From Halomonas sp. (GTDB lineage Bacteria > Pseudomonadota > Gammaproteobacteria > Pseudomonadales > Halomonadaceae), in assembly GCF_030457605.1 (NCBI RefSeq), contig NZ_JAKDUR010000014.1, positions 1 through 47,600 of the forward strand: a stretch of 47,600 bases of DNA. The letters are read 5' to 3'. A program made the position numbers and the translations under genes. Below, piece after piece: positions 1 to 8,991 of this stretch (position 1 is its first letter; each line of letters starts with the position of its first letter). The notes below the pieces were generated by a model. The model worked only from the letters and a program-made list of their open reading frames with translations. It searched no databases and was not told the origin of the DNA.

Positions 1-91
1 CTAATGATAGACGATTTAGTGTCCGATAGGTGTGCTGTTCGTCGTTCGCCTCCCTTGCTAGAGTAGCTAAACGACATCAAAGGAGCGCGAC

Positions 92-1039
92 ATGCCCACA
101 AGCCTGCTATCTCAACTCAAACAAATGACCACCGTCGTGGCGGATACGGGCGACCTTGACGCGATTCGCCGTTTTCGGCCCGAGGACGCCACCACCAATC
201 CGTCGCTGATTCTTCAGGCCGCACAACAGGAGGACCGGCGTGAACGGTTGGCAAGAATCGCCCGGGACAGCCGCGACATCAATGCCGCCGTGGATCGCGT
301 CGCGGTGGATATCGGTAGCGAAATCAGTGCGCTGGTGCCGGGCTACGTCTCCACGGAAGTCAGCGCGCGCCTGTCATTTGACAGCGACGCCACTGTAGCC
401 CGTGCCCACTCGCTGATTGAACGTTATCAGCAGGCCGGTGTGGGCGCCGAACGCATTCTGATCAAGATAGCCGCCACCTGGGAAGGCATCCAGGCGGCGA
501 CCCGGCTGGAACGCGAAGGCATTCATACCAACCTGACGCTACTGTTCGGCTTCACCCAGGCCAGGGCCTGTGCGGATGCCGGCACAACGCTGATTTCCCC
601 GTTTGTAGGACGTATTCTTGACTGGCACAAAGCACAGGATCCCCAGGCTGATTTCAGTGGACATCACGATCCCGGGGTCATATCGGTCAAGGGTATCTAT
701 AACTACTTCAAGGCACACAATTACCCGACCATCGTGATGGGCGCCAGCTTTCGCAACAGCGACGAAATCAAGTCACTTGCCGGCTGCGACCGACTGACCA
801 TTTCACCCAAGCTGCTCGATGAACTGGAAAATGAACACGGCACGCTCACCCGCCAGCTCGACGGTGCGCCTGCTACCGCCGAGAAAGCTGCCGAAGCACC
901 GCTGGATCAGTCAACCTTTCGCTGGCAGATGAACGAAGATGCGATGGCAGGCGAAAAGCTCGGAGAAGGGATCCGCAAGTTCATGGCAGATCAGCGCCAG
1001 CTCGAAGCACTGCTGGAGAAACTTTCTCGCCAACGCTGA
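92..1039 (+). CDS. tal: Transaldolase
   Basis: Transfers a dihydroxyacetone unit between sugar phosphates in the non-oxidative pentose phosphate pathway, in the cytoplasm. The 315-residue product has the usual length of the TalB-type family. It shows the N-terminal TTNPSL motif (residues 34-39), the Schiff-base lysine in [11 protein letters not shown] (K125), and the [21 protein letters not shown] segment. An AAAGGAG ribosome-binding site lies 7 bases before the ATG. The gene converges on a STAS/PP2C/mlaA block on the other strand, an arrangement I recall from Pseudomonas. The 91 bases upstream hold no promoter I would call with confidence. Confidence 0.97.
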   Translation: MPTSLLSQLKQMTTVVADTGDLDAIRRFRPEDATTNPSLILQAAQQEDRRERLARIARDSRDINAAVDRVAVDIGSEISALVPGYVSTEVSARLSFDSDATVARAHSLIERYQQAGVGAERILIKIAATWEGIQAATRLEREGIHTNLTLLFGFTQARACADAGTTLISPFVGRILDWHKAQDPQADFSGHHDPGVISVKGIYNYFKAHNYPTIVMGASFRNSDEIKSLAGCDRLTISPKLLDELENEHGTLTRQLDGAPATAEKAAEAPLDQSTFRWQMNEDAMAGEKLGEGIRKFMADQRQLEALLEKLSRQR

Positions 1040-1060
1040 ATACCGAGCAATTGATACCGG

Positions 1061-1573
1061 TTAGTGACGCGCCGTAGTTTCCTGGGCCTCAAGCATTTCC
1101 ACCAGCGGCTGGAACTGCTCACGATTGTGCTCGTTCATGTGCATTAAAATACGATGGGCTTCAAGAATACGCTCGCGCAGGCCGTTTTCATCGGCCTGCA
1201 CTTCGGGAAGGTCTTCCACGGCATCAGCAAGCCCGGAGGAAAGCGGCGCTGCGAGCAGCGTGAAAAAACGGCCAAACCCCATCACGTCAAGCATCTGGCG
1301 CACATCGGGGTTATCCACAATGATGGTCGGTGGCTGTTCCAGGCGGTTTTTCACTGCCATGGCCACCTTGGCCAGAAACCCGAGTGCGGTTGAGTCGACG
1401 TTGGTGGCTTCGCGCAGATCTATCATGACCGCGCAGAGCCCCGGCGTTTGTGCCAGCCGCTGCGCCTGAGTATCCAGCGTTGCACACAGGGTCAGGCGCA
1501 CATCGCCAATCAGCTTGAGCACAAACACCCCGGAATCGAACGCCGCCTTGATGCGACCTTCTTCAATCAGCAT
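1061..1573 (-). CDS. STAS-domain anti-sigma factor antagonist
   Basis: Likely cytoplasmic partner-switching protein. Residues about 5-105 form a STAS domain of the SpoIIAA/RsbV type. The segment DLREATNVDSTALGFL carries the serine (about S61 from this start) expected to be phosphorylated by an anti-sigma kinase and dephosphorylated by a PP2C phosphatase. The remaining ~60 residues (rich in E, H and M) are an extension I do not recognise. I chose the ATG at 1573; a TTG two codons upstream is also possible. It overlaps the 3' end of the PP2C gene by 11 bases, so the two are surely co-transcribed and probably act as enzyme and substrate. No kinase/anti-sigma gene is present in the window. Confidence 0.88.
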   Translation of the reverse strand: MLIEEGRIKAAFDSGVFVLKLIGDVRLTLCATLDTQAQRLAQTPGLCAVMIDLREATNVDSTALGFLAKVAMAVKNRLEQPPTIIVDNPDVRQMLDVMGFGRFFTLLAAPLSSGLADAVEDLPEVQADENGLRERILEAHRILMHMNEHNREQFQPLVEMLEAQETTARH

Positions 1574-2456
1574 GGCCAAATCCGCTCACCATCATGATGG
1601 TTAAATCGTCGGGCAGCGCTTGTCGATCGCCATGTGCCGTGTCCGTCTCCTGCACCCGGGTAAGGGCCACAGACGTACTGACGCAGGCGAGCCGATCGCG
1701 CAGCTGCTCAAGTGTGGTACTTTCACGCAGTAATTGCTCAAGCTCCCTGAGTCGCCCCTCGAGGTTTCCCCCCGGAAGGCATTCCAGCACGCCATCCGAA
1801 CACAGCCACAGGACAAAGTCAGGTGGCAGCGCCCGGCTCAGAACAGGGTAGGTCGCGTCCGGAAACAGCCCTACCGGCATCCCCTCTCCCGCCAGGCGCT
1901 CAAGCGTCGTGCCGGTCTTCAACATTGGCATGGGCAACTGCGCGCCCAGCGAATAGTGCAGCGTTCGCGTGTCATGGTCAATCACACCCACAAACAACGT
2001 TGCGTGCTTGCCAATATCGGTATCCTGCAGCTCGCGGTTCAGCGCCGCAAGCCAGTCAGCCGGAAAAAGATCGGGATTCTCGCCGTCCCAGGTCAACAGC
2101 CAGCGCGAAAACAGGTACTTCAACAGCACCGTGACAAAGGCGGAAGAAGCACCGTGGCCGGAGACATCCGCAAAATAAAAAGCGCTGTAGCGTGCACTGT
2201 AGCGTTGATACCCGAGAAAGTCTCCGGACAAATACAGCGACGGCTCCAGCCAGTAATCAAACCGGATGCCGTTGATCGTACGCGGGTGAACCGGCAGCAG
2301 CCGGCGCTGGATATGCCCGCCGCTTTGCTGGTCCATACGCAGCAGGGCCAGCTGGGTTTCCAGGCTTTCATTCTGCTCGGCCAGGCGCGCGCAGCTTTGC
2401 CGGCAATCCTGCAGCCGGGCAAGCGCTTGTGCATCCCGATGTTTGTCGTGCCTCAT
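1563..2456 (-). CDS. SpoIIE/RsbU-type PP2C serine phosphatase, no receiver domain
   Basis: Predicted Mn/Mg-dependent phosphatase that would dephosphorylate the STAS protein encoded next to it. A short, probably coiled-coil N-terminus (~45 residues) leads into a PP2C domain with all metal-binding motifs intact: SGDF (D about 79), DVSGHG (D about 97), CSDGVLE (D about 221) and PDDLT (about 282-286). Relatives in this neighbourhood in Pseudomonas carry an N-terminal response-regulator receiver, which is absent here. The start is placed at ATG 2456 because GAGG lies 6 bases before it. In-frame TTG 2468 and GTG 2459 are alternatives. mlaA ends 8 bases upstream, suggesting one operon mlaA-PP2C-STAS. 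Confidence 0.9.
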   Translation of the reverse strand: MRHDKHRDAQALARLQDCRQSCARLAEQNESLETQLALLRMDQQSGGHIQRRLLPVHPRTINGIRFDYWLEPSLYLSGDFLGYQRYSARYSAFYFADVSGHGASSAFVTVLLKYLFSRWLLTWDGENPDLFPADWLAALNRELQDTDIGKHATLFVGVIDHDTRTLHYSLGAQLPMPMLKTGTTLERLAGEGMPVGLFPDATYPVLSRALPPDFVLWLCSDGVLECLPGGNLEGRLRELEQLLRESTTLEQLRDRLACVSTSVALTRVQETDTAHGDRQALPDDLTIMMVSGFGHAD

Positions 2457-2464
2457 CACCAGCC

Positions 2465-3256
2465 TCAATCAGCGGCGTTGTCGTCGCTGAAGTCCGCGTC
2501 ATCGAATTCAAAGTCATCGCTGGCAAACGGATCATTGCCCAGCTCGCCGTCATTGATTTTAAATGCACGATTTTGCAAATAGGCATCACGCAGGAAGCGA
2601 TAACGATCGCCCCGAATGAGGTCTTCCTGCTCGAGAAATCCTGCCCGCTCATCAATCAGCTGCAGCACACGCAGGGAAATCCGAGTGGTGTCATCGTCAA
2701 CATAGGTGACCGGGTAAGTGGCCATATTAACCGGCAGGCCGGTGGTATCGCGCAACGTGCTGGGGCCAAGGAACGGCAGCACCAGATAGCGCGAATCCGT
2801 CCATCCCCAGGCCGCCAGCGTCTGGCCGAAATCTTCTTCCTGTTTCTGAATATCCATCTTCGTGGCAACGTCAAACAGTCCGCCCACGCCCGCCGTCGTA
2901 TTGATCAGCAAACGCGACGTGGCACGGCTGGCGTTCTCGACCTTGCCCTGCAGCAGGCTATTAAGCACCGTACGCACTTCGCCGAGGTTGGAGAAAAAGT
3001 TGCCCACGCTGTCTTCTACCGGATCAGGCGTGATGGTGTGATAGCCGCTGGCAACCGGGCGCAGCGCATAGCGATCAAGCACGTCGTTAAAGGCAAAGAC
3101 GTTACGGTTAAAGCCTTCCCAGGGATCTTCCGGTGACGGTGCTGTAGTTGCCGTGCTGGCACAACCGCCAAGCGCGGCGGCAAATGTCAGCGCCAGCGGT
3201 AGTGATGTGGCACGTTTCAGGTCGGGCGCAAGGCGCAGTCGAACATCGTTTAACAT
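2465..3256 (-). CDS. mlaA: MlaA (VacJ) outer-membrane lipoprotein
   Basis: Outer-membrane component of the Mla pathway, which removes mislocalised phospholipids from the outer leaflet. The 263-residue protein starts with a lipoprotein signal ending in AALGGC (lipidated cysteine about C32). It continues with the family signature DPWEGFNRNVFAFND and the LGPSTLRDTTGLPVN segment. The last ~30 residues are very acidic (GELGNDPFASDDFEFDDADF...), typical of exported proteins of halophiles. It lies alone rather than beside mlaFEDCB, which is normal for the family. It is followed within 8 bases by the PP2C gene. Confidence 0.96.
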   Translation of the reverse strand: MLNDVRLRLAPDLKRATSLPLALTFAAALGGCASTATTAPSPEDPWEGFNRNVFAFNDVLDRYALRPVASGYHTITPDPVEDSVGNFFSNLGEVRTVLNSLLQGKVENASRATSRLLINTTAGVGGLFDVATKMDIQKQEEDFGQTLAAWGWTDSRYLVLPFLGPSTLRDTTGLPVNMATYPVTYVDDDTTRISLRVLQLIDERAGFLEQEDLIRGDRYRFLRDAYLQNRAFKINDGELGNDPFASDDFEFDDADFSDDNAAD

Positions 3257-3298
3257 AACGGTCTCTTTCAGCTTAACAAGGTATTCAGGACATTCGCG

Positions 3299-4435
3299 CT
3301 ACGCTGTTGCCCCGGAGGATTTCTGCAGCACAATGCTGCCGGCGCTGTAGCCGGCGCCAAACGAGCAGATCACACCGATATCACCGCGGCTCAAGGCCTC
3401 GCGATGCAGGTGAAAGGCAATAATCGAGCCCGCCGAGCTGGTATTGGCATAACGGTCAAGAATAATGGGTGCCTGCTCAAGCGTCGGCGTTGCCCCCAGC
3501 ACCTTGCGTGCAATCAAATCGTTCATGTGTTGGTTGGCCTGATGCAGCCACAGCCGGCTGACATCACTGCCGTCAAGCTCCAGAGAGGCCAGGTGATCGC
3601 CGATCAGCTTCGCCACCAGCGGGCATACTTCCTTGAAAACGCGCCGCCCTTCCTGCACAAAAAGCTTGTCGAGCGCCTCGGGGTCGCTGTCGGTCACGCG
3701 ATTCAGAAAACCGGCGTTGTTGCGTATGGCGTTGGAAAACTGCGTGACCAGCCGGGTACCGAGAATCGCATAACGTTCTTGCGCCCGGGCAACCACGTCA
3801 TTTTCCAGCACAATGGCCGTACAGGCATCGCCGAAAATGAAGTGGCTGTCACGGTCGCGGAAATTCAGGTGTGCCGAGCAGATTTCCGGGTTGACGATCA
3901 GCGCACGCTTGACGCTGCCCGAGGCAATGGCGTTGGCCGCGGTTTCCAGCGCGAAGGTGGCCGAGCTGCACGCCACGTTCATGTCAAACCCATAGCCACG
4001 CGTGCCAAGCGCCTGCTGCAGCTCCACCGCAATAGCCGGATAGGCCCGCTCAAGGTTGGAGCAGGCGACAATCACAAGCTCGATATCTTCCGCGTTGACG
4101 CCCGCACTGGTGAGTGCCTCCTGCGCGGCCGAAAGTGCCATTTCACACTGGATTGAAGGCTCGTCATTAGCACGATCCGGCAGGTGCGGGCGCATCCGTT
4201 CCGGATCCAGAATACCGTCGGCGTCCAGCACATAGCGGCTTTTGATGCCGGAGGCCTTTTCAATAAACGCACTGCTGGAATATGCCAGCGGCTCGCGCTC
4301 GCCCGCGGCGATCGCCTCGGCGTAACGGGCGTTTTCACGCTCGGCCCAGGCATTGAACGTCGCTACCAGCGCGTCGTTGTCCACGGCATGCTCGGGCGTA
4401 TAAAGCCCCGTTCCGGTAATCACCACCTGTGTCAT
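3299..4435 (-). CDS. Beta-ketoacyl-ACP synthase III family enzyme (FabH-like)
   Basis: Condensing enzyme of the KAS III type, joining an acyl primer to malonyl-ACP. The 378-residue protein carries the Cys-His-Asn triad: NVACSSATF (C156), WLHQANQHM (H298) and YANTSSAGS (N331). It is longer than housekeeping FabH (about 320 residues), with an insert near residues 30-60. In length and context it resembles the Pseudomonas enzyme that shunts octanoyl-CoA from beta-oxidation into fatty acid synthesis; that role is inference here. The AGGAGGAG-type ribosome-binding site before the ATG is strong. hrpA starts far upstream and ends 54 bases before this gene, and fadD is further upstream on the same strand. 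Confidence 0.9.
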   Translation of the reverse strand: MTQVVITGTGLYTPEHAVDNDALVATFNAWAERENARYAEAIAAGEREPLAYSSSAFIEKASGIKSRYVLDADGILDPERMRPHLPDRANDEPSIQCEMALSAAQEALTSAGVNAEDIELVIVACSNLERAYPAIAVELQQALGTRGYGFDMNVACSSATFALETAANAIASGSVKRALIVNPEICSAHLNFRDRDSHFIFGDACTAIVLENDVVARAQERYAILGTRLVTQFSNAIRNNAGFLNRVTDSDPEALDKLFVQEGRRVFKEVCPLVAKLIGDHLASLELDGSDVSRLWLHQANQHMNDLIARKVLGATPTLEQAPIILDRYANTSSAGSIIAFHLHREALSRGDIGVICSFGAGYSAGSIVLQKSSGATA

Positions 4436-4489
4436 GCAACTCTCCTCCTGACGGCCTTTTAACGGTACGCCGACCTGCTCGATAGTGGG

Positions 4490-7400
4490 TTACGTCCGGG
4501 TAATTTCCTGCCAGTGCTTTTCCAATCGCTTGACCGATACCGGCATCGCAGTGCCCAGCTGCTGGGCAAACAGTGAAACACGCAGCTCCTGCAGCCACCA
4601 GCCGAATGCCACCAGTTCGGGCGCTTCAATACGGCCGCGACGCTCGCTTTCCCGCCTTGTATCAAAGCGGGTTTCCAACGCCTGCACTTCGCCCATCAGC
4701 AGCTGGTCACGCCCGCGTTCGCGCGGGGCTTTTTCCAGCCGGATCAGCGCGGCCTGCATGTAGCGCGGATAATGTGCCAGCCATTCACCGGCATCACACA
4801 AAAACCCCGGGTACACCAGCCGCTGCATCTGCGCCTTGATATCACTGTAGACCAGCGCCAGCGCGAAGTTGAGCCGGCCTTTCAATACCTTGTTCACTTC
4901 CAGATGTTCCTTGAGCGCGGCATGCGACTGTTCCAGCAGCGTTTCAGCATGAGGAATAATCGTTTCCCGGGTATCAGCAAGGCGCTGTTCAAGCGCCGAT
5001 GCCGAACGTGGCAGCGGATCTATTGCCACCATCTGCGTAAACACGGCCAGCACCAGATCCTCGACAAACGCCTGCTTGCTGCCCACCTTGGCAAACAACA
5101 GCGCGCAGCGGGTAACGCCGGAAAGTTGCCTGATTGCCTTGACCCAACCCGGGCGCTGCGCCATGGCCATGCGGGCGACACCTTCGCGGTGAGCGGCTTC
5201 GGCCTTGGCCGGGTGATCCAACAGCGCGACGCTAAAAGCGTCGCCGTCCTTGACCAGCGCCGGGTAGGCTTCCACACGAATCCCCGCCTGCTCGGTCACG
5301 CGGGATTCCGGTAGCGCTTTTTCCGGCAGCCCCTCAAGCGTTGGCGCCTGGCTGGCCTGCGCCGCCAGCGCCTGAGCGCCCCGGCTGGCGGCCTCTTCAA
5401 AGCGTTTTTCCAATGCACGTGCATCACGCCCCTGGCCCAGCGTCCGGCCATCATGCCCCACCACGCGCAGATTCATTACCAGGTGCGGCTCCAGCTGCTC
5501 AAGCCGCCAGTCGTCAGGGTTCAGCCGCGTGCCGGTGCGCCGGCGGATAAATTCGCCCAGCGCTTCGGTTAACGGACGTTCATCGGGGGTCAGCGCTTCA
5601 AGTGCTGCGTCCACCCAGTCAGGAATCGGTACAACCTGGCGACGCAGGCTCTTGGGCAGTGATTTCAACAGCGCAATGCATTTGTCGCGCAGAAGTCCCG
5701 GCACCAGCCATTCAAGCGCATGTACCGGCAGCTGGGAGAGCATCGCCGCCGGCACGGTCAGCGTGACGCCGTCATCCTCGGCGCCGGGGGCAAAGTGGTA
5801 GCTGACCGGATAGCTCACCCCGCCAAGGGTCAGGTAATCCGGGTATTGCGCCCGCGTCACGTCTTCGGCATCGCGCGCCTTGAGCGCATCCAGGTCGAAC
5901 CTGAGCAGTTCCGGCTCTTGCCCTTCGGCCTTTTTACGCCAGTGCTCAAAGCCCTTGCCGTTGACGATATCCGCCGGAATACGCGCGTCGTAGAAATCGA
6001 ATAGCGCGTCTTCCTCAACCAGAATATCCCGGCGGCGGGCGCGATCCTCAAGCGCTTCGACCTCTTCCACCAGCGCGCGGTTGTGGGCGAAAAACTCGCC
6101 TTTGGTGTGGAATTCGCCCTCTACCAGCGCGCGGCGGATAAACAGCTCGCGGGATTCCTGCGGGGCAATGGCGCCGAAATGCACCCGCCGGCCGCTGACA
6201 ATCGGCAGACCAAACAGCGTCACCTGCTCTTTGGCCACCACCTGAGCGCGCTTCATTTCCCAGTGCGGGTCGCTGTAGCTACGTTTGACCAGGTGCTCTG
6301 CCTGCGGCTCGATCCACGCCGGATCAATTTTCGCTACCATGCGGGCAAACAGCCGCGAGGTTTCGATCAGTTCAAACGCCATCAGCCACTTGGGCGATTT
6401 TTTCGCCAGTCCCGAGCCCGGATGAATCACGAACTTGCGGTTGCGCGCCCCCAGATATTCACGATTCTCGGTCAACAACCCCAGGTTGGATAAAAGCCCC
6501 GACAGCAGCGCCTGATGTAGCTTGCCGGAGGTTTTGCGCCGCAACTGGCGCGCCTCTTCCTCGCTCTGCTGGGGATCCCCGGGCACCGGCGCGGGCACTT
6601 CGATGTCCATATCGCGCAGCAGCTGGCGCAGCTGACGGAAAGTATCGTGCCATTCGCGCACGCGCAGGTAGTTGATGTAATGCTCACGACACCAGCGCCT
6701 GAGCTGATTGCCGGACAGCGCCTCGCGGGCGTTTTCCACGCCGTGCCAAAGGTTGACCAGCGCGACAAAATCCGACTCCGGCGAGTGCCAGCGCTGATGC
6801 GCCTGATCCGCTGCCTGACGTTTGTCCGCGGGGCGGTCGCGCGGGTCCTGAATTGACAGTGCCGAGACCACCACCAGCACGTCGCGCAGACTGCCGCGCT
6901 CGGCACCGGCCAGCACCATTCGCGCCAGCCGCGGGTCGATGGGTAGCCGCGCAATCTGCCGGCCGAGTTTGGTCAGGGCGTTTTTGTCGCTGACCGCACC
7001 CAGCTCATACAGCAGCCGGAAGCCGTCCTTGACGAAGCGCGGGTCCGGCGGGTCGACAAACGGAAACGCCTCGATACTGCCCAGCTTGAGCGAAAGCATG
7101 GACAGAATCACCGAGGCCAGGTTGGTGCGCTGGATTTCCGGGTCGGTGAACTCGGGCCGCGCGAGAAAATCCTCTTCGTCATACAAGCGGATGCATACGC
7201 CTTCGGCAATCCGCCCGCAGCGGCCCTTGCGCTGATTGGCGCTGGCCTGACTGACCGGCTCCACCGGCAGGCGCTGAATCTTGGCGCGGTAACTATAGCG
7301 GCTGATGCGCACCAGCCCCGGATCAATCACGTAGCGAATGCCGGGAACGGTCAGCGAGGTTTCCGCCACGTTGGTGGCCAGCACAATGCGCCGCCCCTTA

Positions 7401-8560
7401 TGGGAGGCAAATACGCGGTTTTGCTCGGCGTTGGACAGCCGCGCATACAGCGGCAAAATCTCGGTACCCTTGAGATCGGCCCGGCGCAGGGTGTCGGCAG
7501 CTTCGCGGATTTCGCGCTCGCCGGGCAAGAACACCAGCACATCGCGCGGGCCGTGCTGCCAGCGATTTTCCCGTTCAATCTGCTCGATTTCTTCCACCGC
7601 CTGTACGATTCCTTCCTGCAGGGTGCGGTCGTCTTCGTTGTCTTCATCACGCACCTGCGGGCGGTAGCACACTTCGACCGGATAGGTGCGCCCGGTGACC
7701 TGGACTACCGGCGCAGGACAGTCGGGCGTGCCAAAGTGAGCGGAAAAGCGCTCCACGTCGATCGTCGCCGAGGTGATAATCACCTTGAGATCGGGGCGCC
7801 TGGGCAGCAGCCGCTTCAGATAGCCGAGCAGAAAATCGATATTCAGGCTGCGCTCGTGGGCTTCATCGATAATGATCGTATCGTAGCGTAGCAGCAGCGG
7901 ATCGTTGCGGGTTTCGGCCAGCAGGATACCGTCGGTCATCAGTTTGACCAGGGTGGTATCGCGGCTCTGATCGGTAAAGCGCACCTGATAGCCGACCTGG
8001 TCCCCGAGCGGCGTGGCAAGCTCTTCGGCCAGCCGTGTGGCTACGCTGCGCGCCGCCAGCCGGCGGGGCTGTGTATGGCCGATCAGCCCGCGCCGGCCGC
8101 GCCCGCTTTCGAGGCAAAGCTTGGGCAGCTGGGTGGTTTTCCCCGAGCCCGTTTCACCGGCCACAATCACCACCTGATGCTCATCGAGCGCCTTGAGAAT
8201 GTCCTCGCGGCGCTCCACTACCGGCAGCTCTTCGGGATAATTCAGGGCAACCTGCTGCCCCCGACGCGCCTGTACCAGACGGCCGGCACGCTCTACCTCA
8301 CGGGTAATTTCTGCAAGGCCGCGATCCACCGGCTTGTCTTCCCGCAGGCGGCGTTCAAGGCCTGCCAGGCGCCGTTCAATGCGCTGGCTGTCACGCAGCA
8401 TCAGCGCGCCGGCAGCCTTGCGCAAGGCACGCAGGCGTTCGCCAGAGCTGGCATCGGCATCGGCCCCGGAGGGCATCACGGTAGAAAAACCTGGGGTATC
8501 AGCAGTCACGGTCGGCTCAAGTCCATCGGCAGTTGCAGGTGCAGGTGCAGCGGTTATCAA
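4490..8560 (-). CDS. hrpA: ATP-dependent RNA helicase HrpA (DEAH box)
   Basis: Large DEAH-box 3'-5' RNA helicase acting on mRNA and stalled ribosomes in relatives. Motifs in order: Walker A GETGSGKTTQ (about 135-144), DEAH (232-235), SATID (264-268), then VATNVAETSLTVPGI and the QRKGRCGR motif VI. The helicase-associated domain and the long HrpA-specific C-terminus (DUF3418-like) complete the full family length of about 1,300 residues. The listed start is TTG 8560 with a poor ribosome-binding site. An ATG at 8476 (residue 29) is a plausible alternative. The first residues (TAAPAPATADG) come from GCAGGT-type hexamer repeats also seen in dnaX. Confidence 0.97.
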   Translation of the reverse strand: MITAAPAPATADGLEPTVTADTPGFSTVMPSGADADASSGERLRALRKAAGALMLRDSQRIERRLAGLERRLREDKPVDRGLAEITREVERAGRLVQARRGQQVALNYPEELPVVERREDILKALDEHQVVIVAGETGSGKTTQLPKLCLESGRGRRGLIGHTQPRRLAARSVATRLAEELATPLGDQVGYQVRFTDQSRDTTLVKLMTDGILLAETRNDPLLLRYDTIIIDEAHERSLNIDFLLGYLKRLLPRRPDLKVIITSATIDVERFSAHFGTPDCPAPVVQVTGRTYPVEVCYRPQVRDEDNEDDRTLQEGIVQAVEEIEQIERENRWQHGPRDVLVFLPGEREIREAADTLRRADLKGTEILPLYARLSNAEQNRVFASHKGRRIVLATNVAETSLTVPGIRYVIDPGLVRISRYSYRAKIQRLPVEPVSQASANQRKGRCGRIAEGVCIRLYDEEDFLARPEFTDPEIQRTNLASVILSMLSLKLGSIEAFPFVDPPDPRFVKDGFRLLYELGAVSDKNALTKLGRQIARLPIDPRLARMVLAGAERGSLRDVLVVVSALSIQDPRDRPADKRQAADQAHQRWHSPESDFVALVNLWHGVENAREALSGNQLRRWCREHYINYLRVREWHDTFRQLRQLLRDMDIEVPAPVPGDPQQSEEEARQLRRKTSGKLHQALLSGLLSNLGLLTENREYLGARNRKFVIHPGSGLAKKSPKWLMAFELIETSRLFARMVAKIDPAWIEPQAEHLVKRSYSDPHWEMKRAQVVAKEQVTLFGLPIVSGRRVHFGAIAPQESRELFIRRALVEGEFHTKGEFFAHNRALVEEVEALEDRARRRDILVEEDALFDFYDARIPADIVNGKGFEHWRKKAEGQEPELLRFDLDALKARDAEDVTRAQYPDYLTLGGVSYPVSYHFAPGAEDDGVTLTVPAAMLSQLPVHALEWLVPGLLRDKCIALLKSLPKSLRRQVVPIPDWVDAALEALTPDERPLTEALGEFIRRRTGTRLNPDDWRLEQLEPHLVMNLRVVGHDGRTLGQGRDARALEKRFEEAASRGAQALAAQASQAPTLEGLPEKALPESRVTEQAGIRVEAYPALVKDGDAFSVALLDHPAKAEAAHREGVARMAMAQRPGWVKAIRQLSGVTRCALLFAKVGSKQAFVEDLVLAVFTQMVAIDPLPRSASALEQRLADTRETIIPHAETLLEQSHAALKEHLEVNKVLKGRLNFALALVYSDIKAQMQRLVYPGFLCDAGEWLAHYPRYMQAALIRLEKAPRERGRDQLLMGEVQALETRFDTRRESERRGRIEAPELVAFGWWLQELRVSLFAQQLGTAMPVSVKRLEKHWQEITRT

Positions 8561-8612
8561 CGAGGCGATTTTCAGGCGCGTTTTGTCATCCTCGCGCTTT
8601 ATAAAGTCGTTC

Positions 8613-8652
8613 TTTATAAAACGGCCAGCCCGCTCAATCGAGCGGGCTGGCC
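8613..8652 (-). terminator. Rho-independent terminator after the tautomerase gene
   Basis: A perfect 12-bp inverted repeat (GGCCAGCCCGCT at 8623-8634 and its complement at 8641-8652) with a 6-base loop. On the minus strand it is followed by GTTTTATAAAG. It sits 50 bases after the tautomerase stop and before hrpA, so hrpA should have its own promoter in 8561-8612. That AT-rich stretch repeats CTTTATAAA twice. Confidence 0.75.
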
Positions 8653-8703
8653 ATTGTAACGCTTTCGGGCAAGCGGCACCTACCCCGGTGCGCTAGCACA
8701 ACT

Positions 8704-8907
8704 TCACGACGATTTATCCGCGCGACGCTTGGCAACGGACTCACCGGCCACGCCAAAGTCCTGTACTTCAACATCGGAGAGCAGAATACGAACGCTTTCC
8801 GGCGTGCAGTCAACAGATTCAACGCAGGCGTCGGTGACGTTTTTGATCAGCGTTTCTTTCTGCTCGGCAGTGCGGCCTTCGATAAGCTGAATATTGACGA
8901 TCGGCAT
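8704..8907 (-). CDS. 4-oxalocrotonate tautomerase family protein
   Basis: Small (67-residue) cytoplasmic tautomerase-superfamily protein. The start at 8907 is favoured because it has GGAG about 8 bases upstream and places the catalytic proline directly after Met (MPIVNIQLIEGRTAEQK). The upstream 21-codon extension has no family similarity. The physiological substrate cannot be told from sequence; no catechol meta-cleavage genes are nearby. fadD ends 84 bases upstream on the same strand and a strong terminator follows. Confidence 0.88.
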   Translation of the reverse strand: MPIVNIQLIEGRTAEQKETLIKNVTDACVESVDCTPESVRILLSDVEVQDFGVAGESVAKRRADKSS

Positions 8908-8991
8908 GACGGTCTCCGTTTGTGGAAATGATTTTTGAAAATACTGACGCTGCGATGATTCCAGCTTCACACCACGCTGTAAAGGCCGGCG

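Noticed and set aside
1..91. Promoter for tal (TAGAGT at 59-64)
   Set aside because: No acceptable -35 box at proper spacing; left uncalled.
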